Positions 20,067-31,647 are shown, counted from the stretch's first letter. The stretch: 64,000 bases of DNA from Cantharellus purpuraceus (GCA_025174535.1 JALBUN010000009.1:1488001-1552000), one strand, 5' to 3'. Notes: generated from the sequence alone by a model not told the origin. A program made the numbers and translations.

Positions 20067-21228
20067 CAGGCATGACCACCAATGTCAAATCATTCTGCAC
20101 TTCATGGATGAAGTGCCAAATGAATAAAGACAGTACAAAGAAACCCACAGGGCTTCTTCATAGCTTGCCAGTACCAGGGTGACCCTGGCAATCAATAGGT
20201 ATGGACTTTATAGGTCCATTACCAAAATCAAATGACTATGACTACCTACTGGTAGTCATAGATCACTTCACATTGCAGGTACATATAATACCTATGAACA
20301 CATGTGTAACAGCGAAAGGAGTAGCATGGCTATTCCTTAAAGAAGTTGTACACCTTCACAGTGTACCAGACTTGATTGTGTCTGATCAAGATTTGAAATT
20401 CACATCTATCTTTTGGCATGAACTACAGTGGATAATGGGAGTGAAACTCCTCATGTCCACAGCATTCCATCCACAAATGGATGGAGTGACAGAACAAGCG
20501 AATTGTTCCATTGGCCAAATACTTTGTACAAAGTGATCAGAAAGATTGGGCACACAAGTGTCCAATGGTGGAGTTCACACTAAACTCCAACATAAGCTCA
20601 ACAACAGGGTTTACTCCATTTGAGCTTAACTATGGGTATATGCCTAGAATAGGCATGCCCATGAACAATGACACAAGTTCAAGGGTGTCAAACAATTCAC
20701 ACAGCAGGCTCAAATGAACCTGCTAGCAGTGCATGATGTGATTATAGAAAGTTGCATTGTTCAGATGTTTCATGCCAATAAGAAATGTTGGGAAGCTCCA
20801 ACCTTCCAGAGAGGTGACAAAGTCTACCTCTCAATGAAAAACTTGACTCTACCTAAGGGTAGAACCAGCAAACTAGTGCCCAAGTATATCAGGCCCTATA
20901 AAATAATCAAAGCCTATAATAAAGCTTCAACAGTGACACTGGAACTGCCACCAGAACTGACTAGTAGGCACATTACACCTATGTTCCATGTCAGTCTCAT
21001 TTGACCGTATGTGCCAAATGATGAGGTGAGATTCCTGAAATGGGTCATTTTACGACTTTGGGAACAATGATGAGCAGGAGTGGCTCATTGATGAAATCAT
21101 CACTCATCAATGGATAAGCAATAAAGAACTTGAATTTCAAGTTCTATGGACATTGGAAGACATCACCTGGGAACCTTACACATCATGTAAGGACCTAGAA
21201 GCTCTAGACAATTATTTAGAACTTCAAG
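20067..21228 (+). pseudogene. Ty3/gypsy integrase with C-terminal chromodomain (chromovirus fragment)
   Basis: The N-terminal zinc-binding end (CTSWMKCQMNK) leads into an integrase core: first Asp in SMDFIGPLP, second in IVSDQDLKFTS, Glu in HPQMDGVTEQAN. The C-terminal barrel follows (FQRGDKVYLSMKNL), then a chromodomain at about 21060-21225 (EWLIDEIITHQW ... LEDITWEP). Integrase inserts cDNA; chromodomains of this clade steer it to heterochromatin (known for chromoviruses). Frameshifts lie near 20536, 20715 and 21004. Coding ends where U5 starts. Confidence 0.82.
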
Positions 21229-21752
21229 ATATGTATATACAACCTGTTTTCCTCAAATTTTACACAACACACTTAGATTAAAACTTATTTTCATATTTCA
21301 ACATGATTCTCAAATTTTACACAATATACTAGATTAAAACATATTTTGATATTTTGGCATAATTCTCAAAAATAATTGTTTTTTCCCCATTTAGTGGTGG
21401 CAACTCTCTTGAGGGAACATCCAAATATCATTGATTCTTTCTTGTACAATACTTGCAACATAATTTGAACTATCTTTAATCCCACCTAGTATTTGTATAT
21501 CTAAATATCCTATATAATATACATTCCCATTATATCCATGTAAATGATTATGTTCATCTCAACCAAATATCTTATCTTTTAAAGTTTATTAAAATATAGA
21601 ATATATGTTTATATTTATGAAAATTTCACACATCTGAAATCTTTTAAGATATCCAAATTGTAACTCCCTGGCTTTATGTATCATTGAAATTCTGATGTAT
21701 ATCTCATATACATCAGAATATTGTATACTGACATGATTCCAAACAAGCATCT
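21228..21752 (-). repeat. U5: lone, 5'-truncated U unit
   Basis: Minus-orientation U without a body. The right end TTCCAAACAAGCATCT is kept; the first ~20 bp on the left, including the inverted terminus, are missing. It is more diverged than U2-U4. It shows that U exists independently of the multigene body. Confidence 0.75.
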
Positions 21753-21922
21753 AGTGGGATGCAACAAAGAGTTACCATCAATGATGGTAGCTCAATGAGG
21801 GAAGGAGGAACTACCTCAATTAAATGGTAGTTTCTAGATAAGAATAGAGCTACCATAACAACAGGCAGCTCAATAGTAGAAAAAACTGCTCCCATAGGGA
21901 GCAGTTCACTGTCATGCTCCTG

Positions 21923-23352
21923 TTTTGGAACCCGCAAAATTATGGTGTTAGGGCAAACTCTAAATCACCACAATTCCGTGAATGAACAGCTGAGAAGAAT
22001 ATCAAATCCTACTGCAGCACAACTCCAGAAACAATTTAACGTTTGTACTTTGGTTACAATCCATTGTAATGGTCAATGCAGACGATACACAGGAAGGTAA
22101 TACATTTCTTAGCAGTAGGGAATGAATAAGACTTTTAGAGTCTAGAGTTCACGGACGCTTAGGGGTCCAGATATTCCAAAAAGAGGGGAATGCACTTAGA
22201 GGCTAGAGGAAGTAGGTGGATGAATCTGACCGTCCAACCAGTGACACTCTGAAGCGGGTAACAGTGATGTGTGAAGTAGTCTAGCAACTGCTTCACACGA
22301 GTTCAAGATTCTAATGCTCTGCAAAGGCAGTACACACTAGTAACTTAAACAAAGAGCACTAATGGCAGGACTATCGACAGACAATCTCACCCTGTAGATT
22401 CATAGTCACATGAGGTAGATACTACACTCACGCCCAAAGCAGGACAATCACTACTTTGAGTGCAATCGAATACAGTTACACAACTGTAAGCAACCCTTGA
22501 ACTGGACAATCAACAGTTACTGAGATATAGAGGATGACACTGTATGTCACTCTAGTCACACTGATGTGCAAATGATGGGGTAGAAAATGGTTATTTATTT
22601 CAGAGGCAGAATGGGCTCCTTTTATATTGTATTTACAGGAGCTGACTAATACTACTGGAAACTACTGGAAGCTAGTGGAATATGTGAGAAGGGGGTGGAA
22701 GTTTCCTAGCCAGTGAGCTGCTTGGATTTGCTCTGACTCATGGCATGAGTCATGGATGGAGTCATAGTGTGACTCAGAGCAGGAGTCATAGTATGAGTAA
22801 TCACAGGAGTCATGGTATGAGTCATGGAAGGAGTCATAGCATGAGCCATGGCAGGAGTCATTGCATGAGTCACCATTACTCAAATAACTTGGTCAATACT
22901 TTGTTTCCCAGGCTGATTAGCACAGCTATGGGTAGGCACAGCTTCTATTGAACTCTCCACCGAAAATGGAGTCAGGAGGTGCAGTGGTTGGGAAGATATT
23001 GAGGATTTACTGGCAGTGGTGACCAGATTGAGTCGGAGATTGAAATGAGTCATGTGATTGAAAATGAGTCAGTTGTCTGGGTGACTCTGGCTGACTTTGA
23101 GGCTGCTGACATCTGCAAAGGTTTGTGGGTCCATGTGGGTCCCAAAACTTCACCCAGCAGAACAATAAGTTTGTAGACTCATTTCTGCATGGAAAATTCC
23201 TGAAAAAATATGAAAAAATAGAGAATATTTGAATGGCCCTGAATCAAGAGAAAGCAGCAGATATATGCTGATATTTTAAGGCCATCAAGCGGAATTGTAC
23301 AGTTTCGGGACTTTAAACAAGATCTTTTTAAGGGAAAACCAGTTCCCATACA
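21923..23352 (-). repeat. Solo LTR (family L3), 1,430 bp, TSD GCTCC
   Basis: Starts TGTTTTGGAACC, ends CCCATACA, with perfect GCTCC repeats outside (21918-21922, 23353-23357). On the minus strand a TATAAAAGG box lies near 22615-22625, which sets the orientation. About 110 nt upstream of it lies a dense cluster of TGASTCA motifs (22735-22875). Same family as 40621-43499. Flanking DNA belongs to the next element's leader. Confidence 0.88.
22735..22875. promoter_or_regulatory. Cluster of TGASTCA (Gcn4/AP-1-type) motifs in L3
   Basis: Repeated TGAGTCA and TGACTCA heptamers, degenerate (GAGTCAT) in between, with two more TGAGTCA near 23045-23070. The heptamer is the established binding site of fungal bZIP factors of the Gcn4 type. 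Upstream position relative to the minus-strand TATA box fits a U3 enhancer. A minisatellite of about 22 bp may have generated it. Confidence 0.5.
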
Positions 23353-23495
23353 GCTCCTCATAGTAGCATGAAAGGGAATAATTAATTCTGTTACACCCAT
23401 GTGACATAGTCACTGGAAAAATTCTCAATAAAGAATTTTTGACATAAAAGGCTAGTGGTGTTTCTTCAAACCACCACAACTCCCCCTCAATCAAA

Positions 23496-25437
23496 ATGTC
23501 ATCTCTCAGAAGGGAGATAATGGATGCCCAAGATGAGCATCCAATGGAAGTTGAACAAACTTCCACAGTGGCAGCACTGGCAACAAGTGCTGCAGATATG
23601 ATCAGAGGTCATCACAATGAGATGACCTGGAAAATTGGTGGATTGCATGGTGGCACTGCCATCCATCACCCTCACAGGTGCAACAAGTGCGATGTATATG
23701 TGTCACACTTAATTGAGGCCCAAAATGAAAGCCGACTATATCTTTCCACCACTTCAGTGGAAAGAGCATTAAGAGTTGCATGGCTGTGAATTATACACAG
23801 CATTGAAGATGATGTCACAACACCTTATCATAAAGACTATAATAAGATGTACAAGGATAACTCAGACCTGTTTGTGCAGGTCCAAGAACTCAAAGGACTT
23901 CTCAACAATGGAAAGTCTGAAGTAACTCGTCTCAGAGATGAGTTAAAAACACTGAAGGAGGCTGCTAATAGAGCACCTCCTACATTCAAGACCAAGCTCA
24001 TGACAATGAGCTTGGCCCCAGTATCATGTGCTATGGCAGGCAAATCATTGCCTGCCATTATGCCATCACAGCCTGTGGCTTCATTGTCATGGGAAACAAT
24101 TGATCTCACCAAAGAGGACAATCACCCAAGCAAATTGCCTCAGATCGATCCTCAAGTGTTCAAGGGTCAAGATTGGGATGACACCAACCCAATCTGGGAG
24201 AGATACGACCACAATGGTGGTCTCCTCCTGGCTAGCATCCTCAAGGGTGCTAAGCAACCAGGCAAACTCTTTGAGTTTGCCCTATCAGAAATTGAAGCTG
24301 AGATTGATCAGCTTCAAAAGGAATATATGGCTGGTGATGCCAGTCATACCTTAAAAGACCCAGCATTGAAGACGCTGGAGGAAGCCCAGTGTACAAATTA
24401 TCACAAATGCTGGGACAATTTTGGGCATGCTCTCAAGCATGCCAATGCGGGGAAACCATTCCTCCAAATGGGCACTGTGGTTCATGACTGCAGCTGACCC
24501 CCCCAGAGCAGTCACTGGCCACCTGCTGTGACCTCTGGGCAAGTCCACCCCTATCAGGGCAGACTGGTTTGACATCTGTGATATGGACACTCCAGAGTTT
24601 GTATCACTCCATAAAAAGGCATTGGCCACACTGTTTGCAGAATGGACTGTACCAATGTGCAGAGTCATCAAGAGAATAACTCTACTGGCTCATGCTGATA
24701 ATGTGAGTCTTATCATCACTCTACCGACCACACCAGTAGACACACTTGCCCTCATACAGGGGTGGCAAGTAAACCCTAATGGGGTCCCCCCAGCCATCCA
24801 ACAGGAGTTAGATGGTACTATGAACTTGTCCAATATGGACATCTGAATGTGGCTACAAAAGGCCACTCCCAAGAAGGGTTCTTCTGTGTTTAAGAAGAAC
24901 CTCTGGACTATGTTTTAGAATCCTGGCCACTGGGGATTATTGACCAGTGGTCAAAAGTTCTCACCAACTCTTGGTGACACCTTTCACACTTCAGTCACTG
25001 GAGCATATGATTGGGGGAATCACTCCCCCAAAGAACATACTGAATTAGAGCTTGCACTCTGGTTTGGATGATCGGGAGGCATCACCCCCAATCACACTGC
25101 TATATTAGAGGAGTTTGCTAAACACATCACCTCCAGAGCAGCATTTAACCAGCCCACCAGGGTTGGTAAGCAAAAGCAGGAGACTCATGGAGTCTTCCAA
25201 GCAGCTCATAAAGCTGCTAAACACTCTCTTGCTGAGCATTTAGGTCACGATCAACTTAATCATGAACTCGATCAGGATGCTGCAGTAATTGCATCCTCCT
25301 CATCCATTCAAGTGGATGAGGATACCACTACCACGTTGGGGATGACTGAGAGCCATCCCCCTCCAGAGCCATATGAACAAGATGACCATATGGACAAAGA
25401 CTCATTGGAACAGCTTCATAAGGAGCTGTATGATTAA
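23496..25437 (+). pseudogene. ORF of an unidentified LTR element (gag-like), decayed
   Basis: Begins MSSLRREIMDAQDEHPMEVE. An early CNKCDVYVSHLIEAQNESR segment is followed by a coiled-coil (VQVQELKGLLNNGKSEVTRL), a long globular region (WDDTNPIWERYDHNGGLLL to FVSLHKKALATLFAEWTVPM) and an acidic C-terminus ending LHKELYD. One frameshift lies at a run of seven C near 24497. Remaining stops replace Arg or Gln (CGA to TGA at about 23790, 24844 and 25068; CAG to TAG near 24917). It lies directly upstream of a polypurine tract and LTR start, so it is the last ORF of an LTR-type element. Family not recognised. Confidence 0.6.
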
Positions 25438-25466
25438 AAGGTACTGAATGAGATCATGCCTCATTC

Positions 25467-25683
25467 AAAAAGGGGAGGGTGTAAGTACCCAAGGTACTTA
25501 CTTACTATAGTATATAGCTAGATAGTTATAATTAATGTATGCAGGAATGCTGTCTTCTTGATAGATATATGTGCCCATAGGGTGCATATGTATAGTTATT
25601 ATGTAAGCCAGTGGACCCAAGTACACATGTGGGTCCACATATAGTAGACAGAACTTAGTAACTACCACACTGTACAGCACATC
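25467..25683 (+). repeat. Polypurine tract and start of LTR family L5
   Basis: AAAAAGGGGAGGG (25467-25479) immediately precedes TGTAAGTACCC, the usual layout of PPT plus 3' LTR. The L5 start is repeated in reverse at 28365-28475. L5 is cut at 25683 by an L4 LTR. Confidence 0.65.
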
Positions 25684-26209
25684 TGTTATGCACTAGGTCC
25701 GATTGGGGTTGGAGATTGGGTTGGAGGTTGGGTTGGAGGTTGGGTCGGAGTCGGAGTACGTTGTGGGGGTTGGAACAGACTTGGCTTCAGCTTATGTGCT
25801 GCGCCCTCACTAATACCGGTGTCTGAGATTTTGGAGACGGAGTACAACTTACAGAGTTAGGATCGGACTTAGGAGCTAGGCGTGATTCGATATTCGAACT
25901 GGGGAATGGAGTCCCCAGTCGGCAACTTAAATACATATTCGAAATCTAATAATAATTACTCCGGTGATGGGTCTCCAAGGCTAATGGCCTTACATGAGTA
26001 TGTCTGAGTCCAATGGGGACGGATATCTGGGTTCCTATGGTGATGCTGATGCATCAATTGGAACCAGAGACAGATGGGCGGAATTGACGGTGACAATCAG
26101 ACAGGAAAATGGAGACGTAGCGGTTTCCAAATGGAGTATAGATTTCATGTGCATGGGGATCTGAGGGGATCGGACGGGGATCTGGGTGTTAATGAATATA
26201 GTCATAACA
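25684..26209 (+). repeat. LTR family L4, copy a (526 bp)
   Basis: TGTTATGCACTAG ... ATAGTCATAACA, with 7-bp inverted ends TGTTATG/CATAACA. No target duplication is visible (ACATC versus CAACC). It ends inside the gag-like ORF and truncates its C-terminus. Confidence 0.78.
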
Positions 26210-27604
26210 CAACCCCTCCGTCCGCCGAAGGTGCTCTGACTGCAGGTTAACCAGCCTGATAAGCTGGCCCATGGTGCTATTGGGTGCCGAAATGTGCCCC
26301 GTACCTGCACCGGTCGTCACCCCTTCCAATCCGATGCCGCTACCCCCAGCTGCCACAGCACCTGTCTCTGTCCGCCTCTTTTTGGTCAGATGACCCTCCG
26401 ATTCCTTCTCTGCCCCTCCTTGTACCACTAGTCAGGGCTTGACGCTCCGACTCCGGGGATCAAACTTCCCATTGATCCTACACCCTCCTTTCTGACCCCG
26501 ACAACGATCGCAGGACCGAAGTTGGCGAGTTGGGCCGGTAGGCCACACGCACTCCACACCCGCATCACAACATAAGTCGCAAGTTACGCCGGGTCCGCCA
26601 AATGGCTCCGTTGGAGCCAGAGCCTTGGGTGGTCCACCCCTTCTCGCTGCGGCCTCCAAGCGTTCCCTCTCCTCCTCCTTGTCCTGCTGTTCTGCCGCCA
26701 CCTTCTCCATCTTGTGCTTGCAAAGCTGGATCGCCAACCTCGCGACACGCAGCTCCTTCTTACGGGTTGCCAACATGTGACTCTCCGCCTTGCACCATAT
26801 GACCCTCTGGTCCACCTCTCGCTTCTCCATATCAGCACTCAGGTAGGCCTTCAATGAAAAGCCCGTGACATCGAGATTCTTCTTGGTGGTAGTGGCATAG
26901 AGCTCTGCTCTTTTGCGAGCCTCAACCGCAGCTACCCAAGCCATCTCCTCATAGGAATTTGAAGTGGGATCCGGCTCCGCATCCGTCCCAACATCCATGC
27001 CCACCTCGGGCTCCACATTTGCATCAAGATCCACATTGGCATTGGGATCCGCTTCCACCTCCACCCTCTCCGTCTCCACTGCATCATCTTCCTCAGCTGC
27101 CCCCAACTCAAATAAGGGCCGTGCCTGCGGACGTAACAGTGAGTCCTCTGCAGTGACAGTCCTTGAACAAGTCATCTCCATCCATGTAACAGAGATGATG
27201 GCAACTTCTGGGGTCCCTGGCCGTATTGGCACACTCAGACTTCCTGGGTGGCTGGTTCCCCCTGCCCCAGTCACCTCCTCCTCTACCTCCATGGCAGCCT
27301 CTAGCTCATGCGCCTGCTCCTCCACTTCCTTCAGTCTTGCAGCCTCCATCGCTGCCACAAGTTCTTTTACCCTGCAAGCTCTCTCGGCTTTTGCCTCCTC
27401 CTCCTTCCGTCTCCATTCCATCTCCACCGCCTCTTTCCACCTCTGCTCCTCCTCCTTCCATCTCCGTTCCGCCTCCTCCTCCTTGCATCTCCATTCTGCT
27501 TCCTCTTCCTCTTTCCATTTCCACTCCTCCTCCTCTTCTTTCCATTGGGCCAAGAGCAGCTGCTCAAGCTCGGCCACGCTCATGCTTGCCAAAGGGTTTG
27601 ACAT
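26189..27604 (-). pseudogene. Gag-like protein with Glu/Trp coiled coil and C-terminal Cys cluster
   Basis: The start is taken at MSNPLASMSVAELEQLLLAQ (ATG at 27604), because the more upstream ATG overlaps a TATA box (TATAAAAGG, about 27640). Residues 20-110: KEEEEEWKWKEEE-type coil. A long acidic linker with ADPNANVDLDANVEPE follows. The C-terminal cluster has CDLCCDAGVECVWPT and SCDRCRGQKGGC. One in-frame TGA (26432) replaces Arg; beyond it the frame stays open (LTKKRRTETG, LIRLVNLQSEHLRRTEG) until it runs into L4 at 26209. This build is common in mushroom-fungus retroelement-associated proteins (from memory, not searched). The cluster resembles a zinc-binding knuckle pair. Confidence 0.6.
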
Positions 27605-27743
27605 CGTTGAGGATAAGACCTCAATCATGCCCCTCCTTTTATACATCTCCAGACCCCCAGTATAACTCCGACCGTGCCCAATCGTCTCACCTATTCAATC
27701 CAGACATGAGGCCTCAGGGGCTTGGCCTTAAATGGAGAGATAC
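27605..27743 (-). promoter_or_regulatory. Promoter region of the gag-like gene
   Basis: TATAAAAGG on the minus strand near 27640 lies about 36 bp before the chosen ATG. The rest is 100 bp of unique sequence up to the L4 boundary at 27744. Confidence 0.45.
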
Positions 27744-28364
27744 TGTTATGACTATATTCATTAACGACCAGATCCCCATCCAATCCACTCAGATCCCTGT
27801 GCATATGAAATCTATACTCCATTTGGAAACCGCTACGTCTCCATTTACCTGTCCGATTGTCACCGCCAATTCCGCCCATCTGTCTCCGGTTCCAATTGAT
27901 GCATCAGCATCACCATAGGAACCCAGATATCCATCCCCGTTGGACTCAGACATACTCATGTAAGGCCGTCGGCCTCGGAGACCCATCACCGGATAATTAT
28001 TATTAGATTTCAAAATATGTATTTAAGTTGCCCAACTGGGGACTTCATTCCCCAGTTCGAATATCGAATCGTGCCTAGCTCCTAAGTCCGATCCTAACTC
28101 TCTAAGTTGTACTCCGTCTCCGAAATCTCAGACACCATTAGTGAGAGTGCAGCACATAAGCTGAAGCCAAGTCCATTCCGACCCCCACGACATACTCCGA
28201 CCCCAACCCAACCTCCAACCCAACCTTCAACCCAACCTCCAACCCAACCTCCAACCCAACCTCCAACCCAACCTCCAACCCAACCTCCAACCCAACCTCC
28301 AACCCAACCTCCAACCCAACCTCCAATCCAATCTCCGACCCCCAATCGGACCTAGTGCATAACA
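27744..28364 (-). repeat. LTR family L4, copy b (621 bp), with expanded minisatellite
   Basis: Reverse-oriented L4 with ends TGTTATGACTAT and GTGCATAACA. It is longer than the other copies because of a 12-bp tandem repeat at about 28204-28326. Flanks GATAC and ATGGG do not match, so the insertion site has been rearranged. Confidence 0.78.
28204..28326. repeat. 12-bp minisatellite CAACCCAACCTC, about 10 units
   Basis: Near-perfect tandem copies inside L4b; the other L4 copies have only two or three units. In translation it gives artificial GWVG or TQPP repeats, so ORFs across it are not genes. Confidence 0.85.
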
Positions 28365-28475
28365 ATGGGCATATATATCTATCAAGAAGACAGCATTCCT
28401 TAATGGAATGCTGCATACATTAATTATGACTATATAACTACATACTATAGTAAGTAAGTACCCTGGGTACTTATA
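28365..28475 (-). repeat. Fragment of LTR family L5, inverted
   Basis: Reverse complement of the L5 start at 25480 (AAGTACCCAGGGTACTT core, itself palindromic). It is broken by L4b at GCCCAT. Confidence 0.65.
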
Positions 28476-28744
28476 ATATCTGTCTTATTGTCTTATCATT
28501 TTAGTTTCAGCATTCACTCCACATACATATACAGGCTACTCTCTGTCTATTACAGTAGTTTGTATATCAACCAAATTTGCCCCATCAACTTCTTGGTTGC
28601 TAGCTTCTTGACAAGTCAAGCTCCAGATCCTTGATCCAACTCTGTACTCCAAACTCTGAAATATTGGACTGATGATCCAAGGGGGTGCAACACACAAGTT
28701 GAAGCCAAGTCCACTCGATTTGACTCAATAGTTATTGTCCCCAC
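28476..28744. other. Unassigned stretch with a diverged L4-like segment
   Basis: No gene. Positions about 28590-28735 on the minus strand share TTGGCTTCAACTTGTGTG and a following block with L4 at low identity. The remainder is unrecognised. Confidence 0.35.
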
Positions 28745-29553
28745 TGTCAAGAATTTATTCAAGTACTATTATGACCTATTGGAGTAAGAAGGGGGAGTTT
28801 TATGATAAGGAAAAGTTGTGAAAAGTTTGGGGATTTTTGGTTAAGGGATGAGGAGGTGATTTTCGATTTTATTTTATGAGCCATCCTTTCATTCTACGGG
28901 GGTGGCTACTACTCACAAAGGGAGGTATTATGATGATTTCATTTGTCATAAACCTCAAATCAAACGGGTAAAAACTCCTTTCTCTATAAAAAGTTTTTCC
29001 CTATGACATCACATATTACAATTTACAGTATCATTTATTTCTTCATTAGTTTCAACATCATTTATGACTCATTTTACATGTGATTATTAAAATGTATATT
29101 ATGTGTGTAGCCATGTACCATAATCACATTGGATTCACTATTCTTAATCCCTTCCAAGCTGCAAACAAACAGCTTGTGTGATTTTTCTGTCGTTCCTGGA
29201 ATAACTCCTAAACGACCTATTTGATTTGAAATATTTTGCATATCCCATTAGGATATTGCATCATATATTGCTATCTCAAATTACGAATGATTTGGATCAT
29301 TACATCCATTTCTATTAAGCAAACACTTTTTCGAAGTGTTGCTGTTCCCATTTCTGCTCAAATATTTTGCAGAACTCCCAGTTCTTAACTGAATCACCTG
29401 AAACTTGGTGACTACATCCCATTCGAATATATCTAACATACAACTGTGCATACACCATCCTCCCCACCCAAATAATACTTCCATTCGATTTCTACTCAGC
29501 ATTCCCCCCCCTTTCCCCACACACATCACACACCTCTGTATCTTTTCCTAACA
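28745..29553 (+). repeat. Solo LTR (family L1), 809 bp, TSD CCCAC
   Basis: TGTCAAGAA ... CCTAACA with exact CCCAC repeats at 28740-28744 and 29554-29558. Homologous along its length to 1155-1990. It is inserted next to the copia fragment that follows. Confidence 0.88.
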
Positions 29554-29558
29554 CCCAC

Positions 29559-30851
29559 TCTGTCTCCAGTTGAACTGGAACAGTAAAGTCCCATCCCCTT
29601 CATCACTAGCATCTGAACTCTGGTTACTCCATTGAAACCCTAATAGCATCCCAGCATTTAACACATGTGTAATTCTCCATTGAGTATGAATGATATGCAC
29701 TCCTTGGTGATATTGGTTAAGAATGTATGATGTGTGAAGAGACAAATGACAGCAAGTAGGTTACTTCATAATGCAGGTACATGCAGAACTTTGGTGAACC
29801 TTACTTCCTTGGCCTGCGTTCCATCTATGATTGGTTGGAAGATGACATCACCCCTTCCAACTGAATATACAGTGTCATTGTTTGCTATGTGCATTTGTGT
29901 GTGATATGGCTCATAGTTGTGTAGCCATTCCTTTCTCAGTGTCATATGACTTGTAGCACCGGTGTCTGTATTCCAGTAGTCATCAGGTGAGGCGCAGGAG
30001 TGGACAGCAGATAGACTTGCATTGGTCACAAGCTTGTTTGCTTCATCTCCTTGTCCTGCTTCCTGAGCACTGTGGGTTGGCTTTGGCTTTCTGTTCATGG
30101 TACCTCTCCCTCACTGCTCGACATGTGCAGGTCATAGTTCAGGATGTGCAATCCAGCATTTTTTGGCCAGATGACCCCTCTTCTTGCAGACCATGCATGT
30201 TGTGTTTGCATTGGGATTTGTTCTCTTGATGTGAGAAGCTGTGAGCACGGTGGATGAGATGAGCAATGCCTCACACTTCAAGTCCTTGTTTTGGAATGCT
30301 GTTGCAATGGCACACTGGTCTAGGTTTCCCAGTAGAAGGAGGGATGATGTGAATGCTCCATACTCAGCCTGATCTAATCCTGACATTGCTGTATGAATAC
30401 CAATTTCACGGATGATCTCTGTCACAGTGAGAGAACTAGGGATTAAGGCTATGATGTCATTTGTTGCAGAGGTTATGCGAGCAAATTATTTGGTAAGCGA
30501 CTCAGCCTCGTCCTTATAAATGTTGAGTAACTTTTGTATCACATGGTATCGGGTGTTCACTATCTGAGATCAATGCGCATGTTTAAGGCGCCTCCACATA
30601 GCTGTGGGGTCATCCATGATGCCCTCGATGTGCACATATTGCGTGTGAGCGAGTGATCTGAGTATGAGGCCGGCCGCTTCCTCTCTTTTGAGCATCCACT
30701 TTGCGATTTCTGCTGCATCTTTTGGCTTGTCTAATTCACTGATGGTGATCCTCCATGCATTTGCAGTCATGAGCTTGCCCTGCATAGTGATCGCCCAGAC
30801 ATCATAATTTGTTCCGGTGAGTCTAAAGTCTTCGGTATCGGTGTCTGTCAT
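29559..30851 (-). pseudogene. Ty1/copia Gag-protease remnant (copia-1)
   Basis: ATG at 30851 begins MTDTDTEDFRLTGTNYDVW, the usual copia Gag opening. A UBN2-like middle (EAAGLILRSLAHTQYVHI) follows, then a CCHC knuckle CMVCKKRGHLAKKC (about 30190) and the protease motif WNTDTGATSHMT (about 29965), then VLHVPAL. Stops at about 30570, 30490, 30130 and 30115 sit where Arg or Gln codons are expected. The 3' end is lost before integrase. It lies directly downstream (minus strand) of a primer-binding site and LTR. Confidence 0.82.
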
Positions 30852-30880
30852 GATGAATTCTTTTTATTCCGGTTAGAAAC

Positions 30881-31070
30881 CGGAGCCCATAACCTGTAAG
30901 AAACTAGGGTTCGTGGTAGTAGAAGACTAGTATCTCCCATGAACCCCGCTGTCTACTTATATAGTTGCGTGCCAAATAGATCCAAATGATTAGTCATTGT
31001 CGCGTCACTTCGCAACAGTCATTGCAGCAGCCGTTGATGGAGCATGTGAGTCAGCAATAGTGGTCATAGT
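30881..31070 (-). repeat. copia-1 primer-binding site and 5' LTR (3' part)
   Basis: On the minus strand the LTR ends CTTACA and is followed by GGTTATGGGCTCCGG (30894-30880 region). This resembles the internal initiator-tRNA-Met primer site of Drosophila copia (GGTTATGGGCCC). A TATA box (CTATATAAG, about 30955-30965) lies about 65 nt inside. The outer LTR end near 31070 is uncertain. Confidence 0.6.
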
Positions 31071-31380
31071 TGTTACTGAATGCTGCTCCAATTGGCCAGC
31101 CTCTTGATTTTTGGCAGTACTACACAAACACTCGTTGTTTGTGCTGCTGGAGGGACCAGTAGCAGTGGGACCCAGTGGCACGTATTCTCATGACCAACAT
31201 TTTGGGAGAGTGATATGGTTTCTAGTGCAGGGTTCTGGTGCACTTGTGCCGCATAAAAGGTGGGGAGGGGAGGTCGACGTGGTTCAGTCACACGGAATAG
31301 TTCAGTCACAAAGTAACGGAGCAAGTCGTGCGTCGCGCGCCGCAGACAGTGATGCTGACGCTCTGGCGGCGGGTACGATC
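31071..31380. other. Unannotated transition into host-like DNA
   Basis: No gene or repeat recognised. Composition rises toward that of the cerato-platanin region from about 31260. Confidence 0.35.
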
Positions 31381-31555
31381 AAAGTGGGATTCTCCAGGCC
31401 CTCCAAGCTGTAATTGCGCGCATGACCAATGCTTCGAGGTGTTCTTAGGCAGGTCCCAGATCGAATTCAATACGGAATAGAACACCAGAAGTCGCCAAGT
31501 CATACCACCGGCTCAGTCAGGTGATACAAAAATTCCAATGGGCCAAAGCACACCC

Positions 31556-31563
31556 TATAAAAG
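31556..31563 (+). promoter_or_regulatory. TATA box of cerato-platanin 1
   Basis: TATAAAAG 92 bp before the ATG at 31648. The equivalent site of the tandem copy reads TATGAAAAG (33321). Confidence 0.6.
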
Positions 31564-31647
31564 GCCCTCGAAACTCGTCCGTATTCCTTGTCAAAGTAGT
31601 CCCCCTGCCTCGACTGTACTCGGAACATCGCCAAAGCGCCAACAAGA

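Noticed and set aside
22662..22951. Ser/His-rich ORFs on both strands in L3
   Set aside because: Produced by the GAGTCAT minisatellite in the LTR.
26035..26310. Minus-strand 91-aa ORF across L4a
   Set aside because: Lies mostly in LTR sequence and is not preserved in L4b or L4c as coding.
26964..27918. Plus-strand Ser/Pro-rich ORFs of 230 aa and more
   Set aside because: Antisense of the Glu/Lys codons of the minus-strand gag-like gene, which has a coherent coiled coil and Cys cluster.
28094..28416. Gly-Trp-Val or Thr-Gln-Pro-Pro repeat proteins
   Set aside because: Translations of the 12-bp minisatellite in L4b; open in several frames for that reason only.
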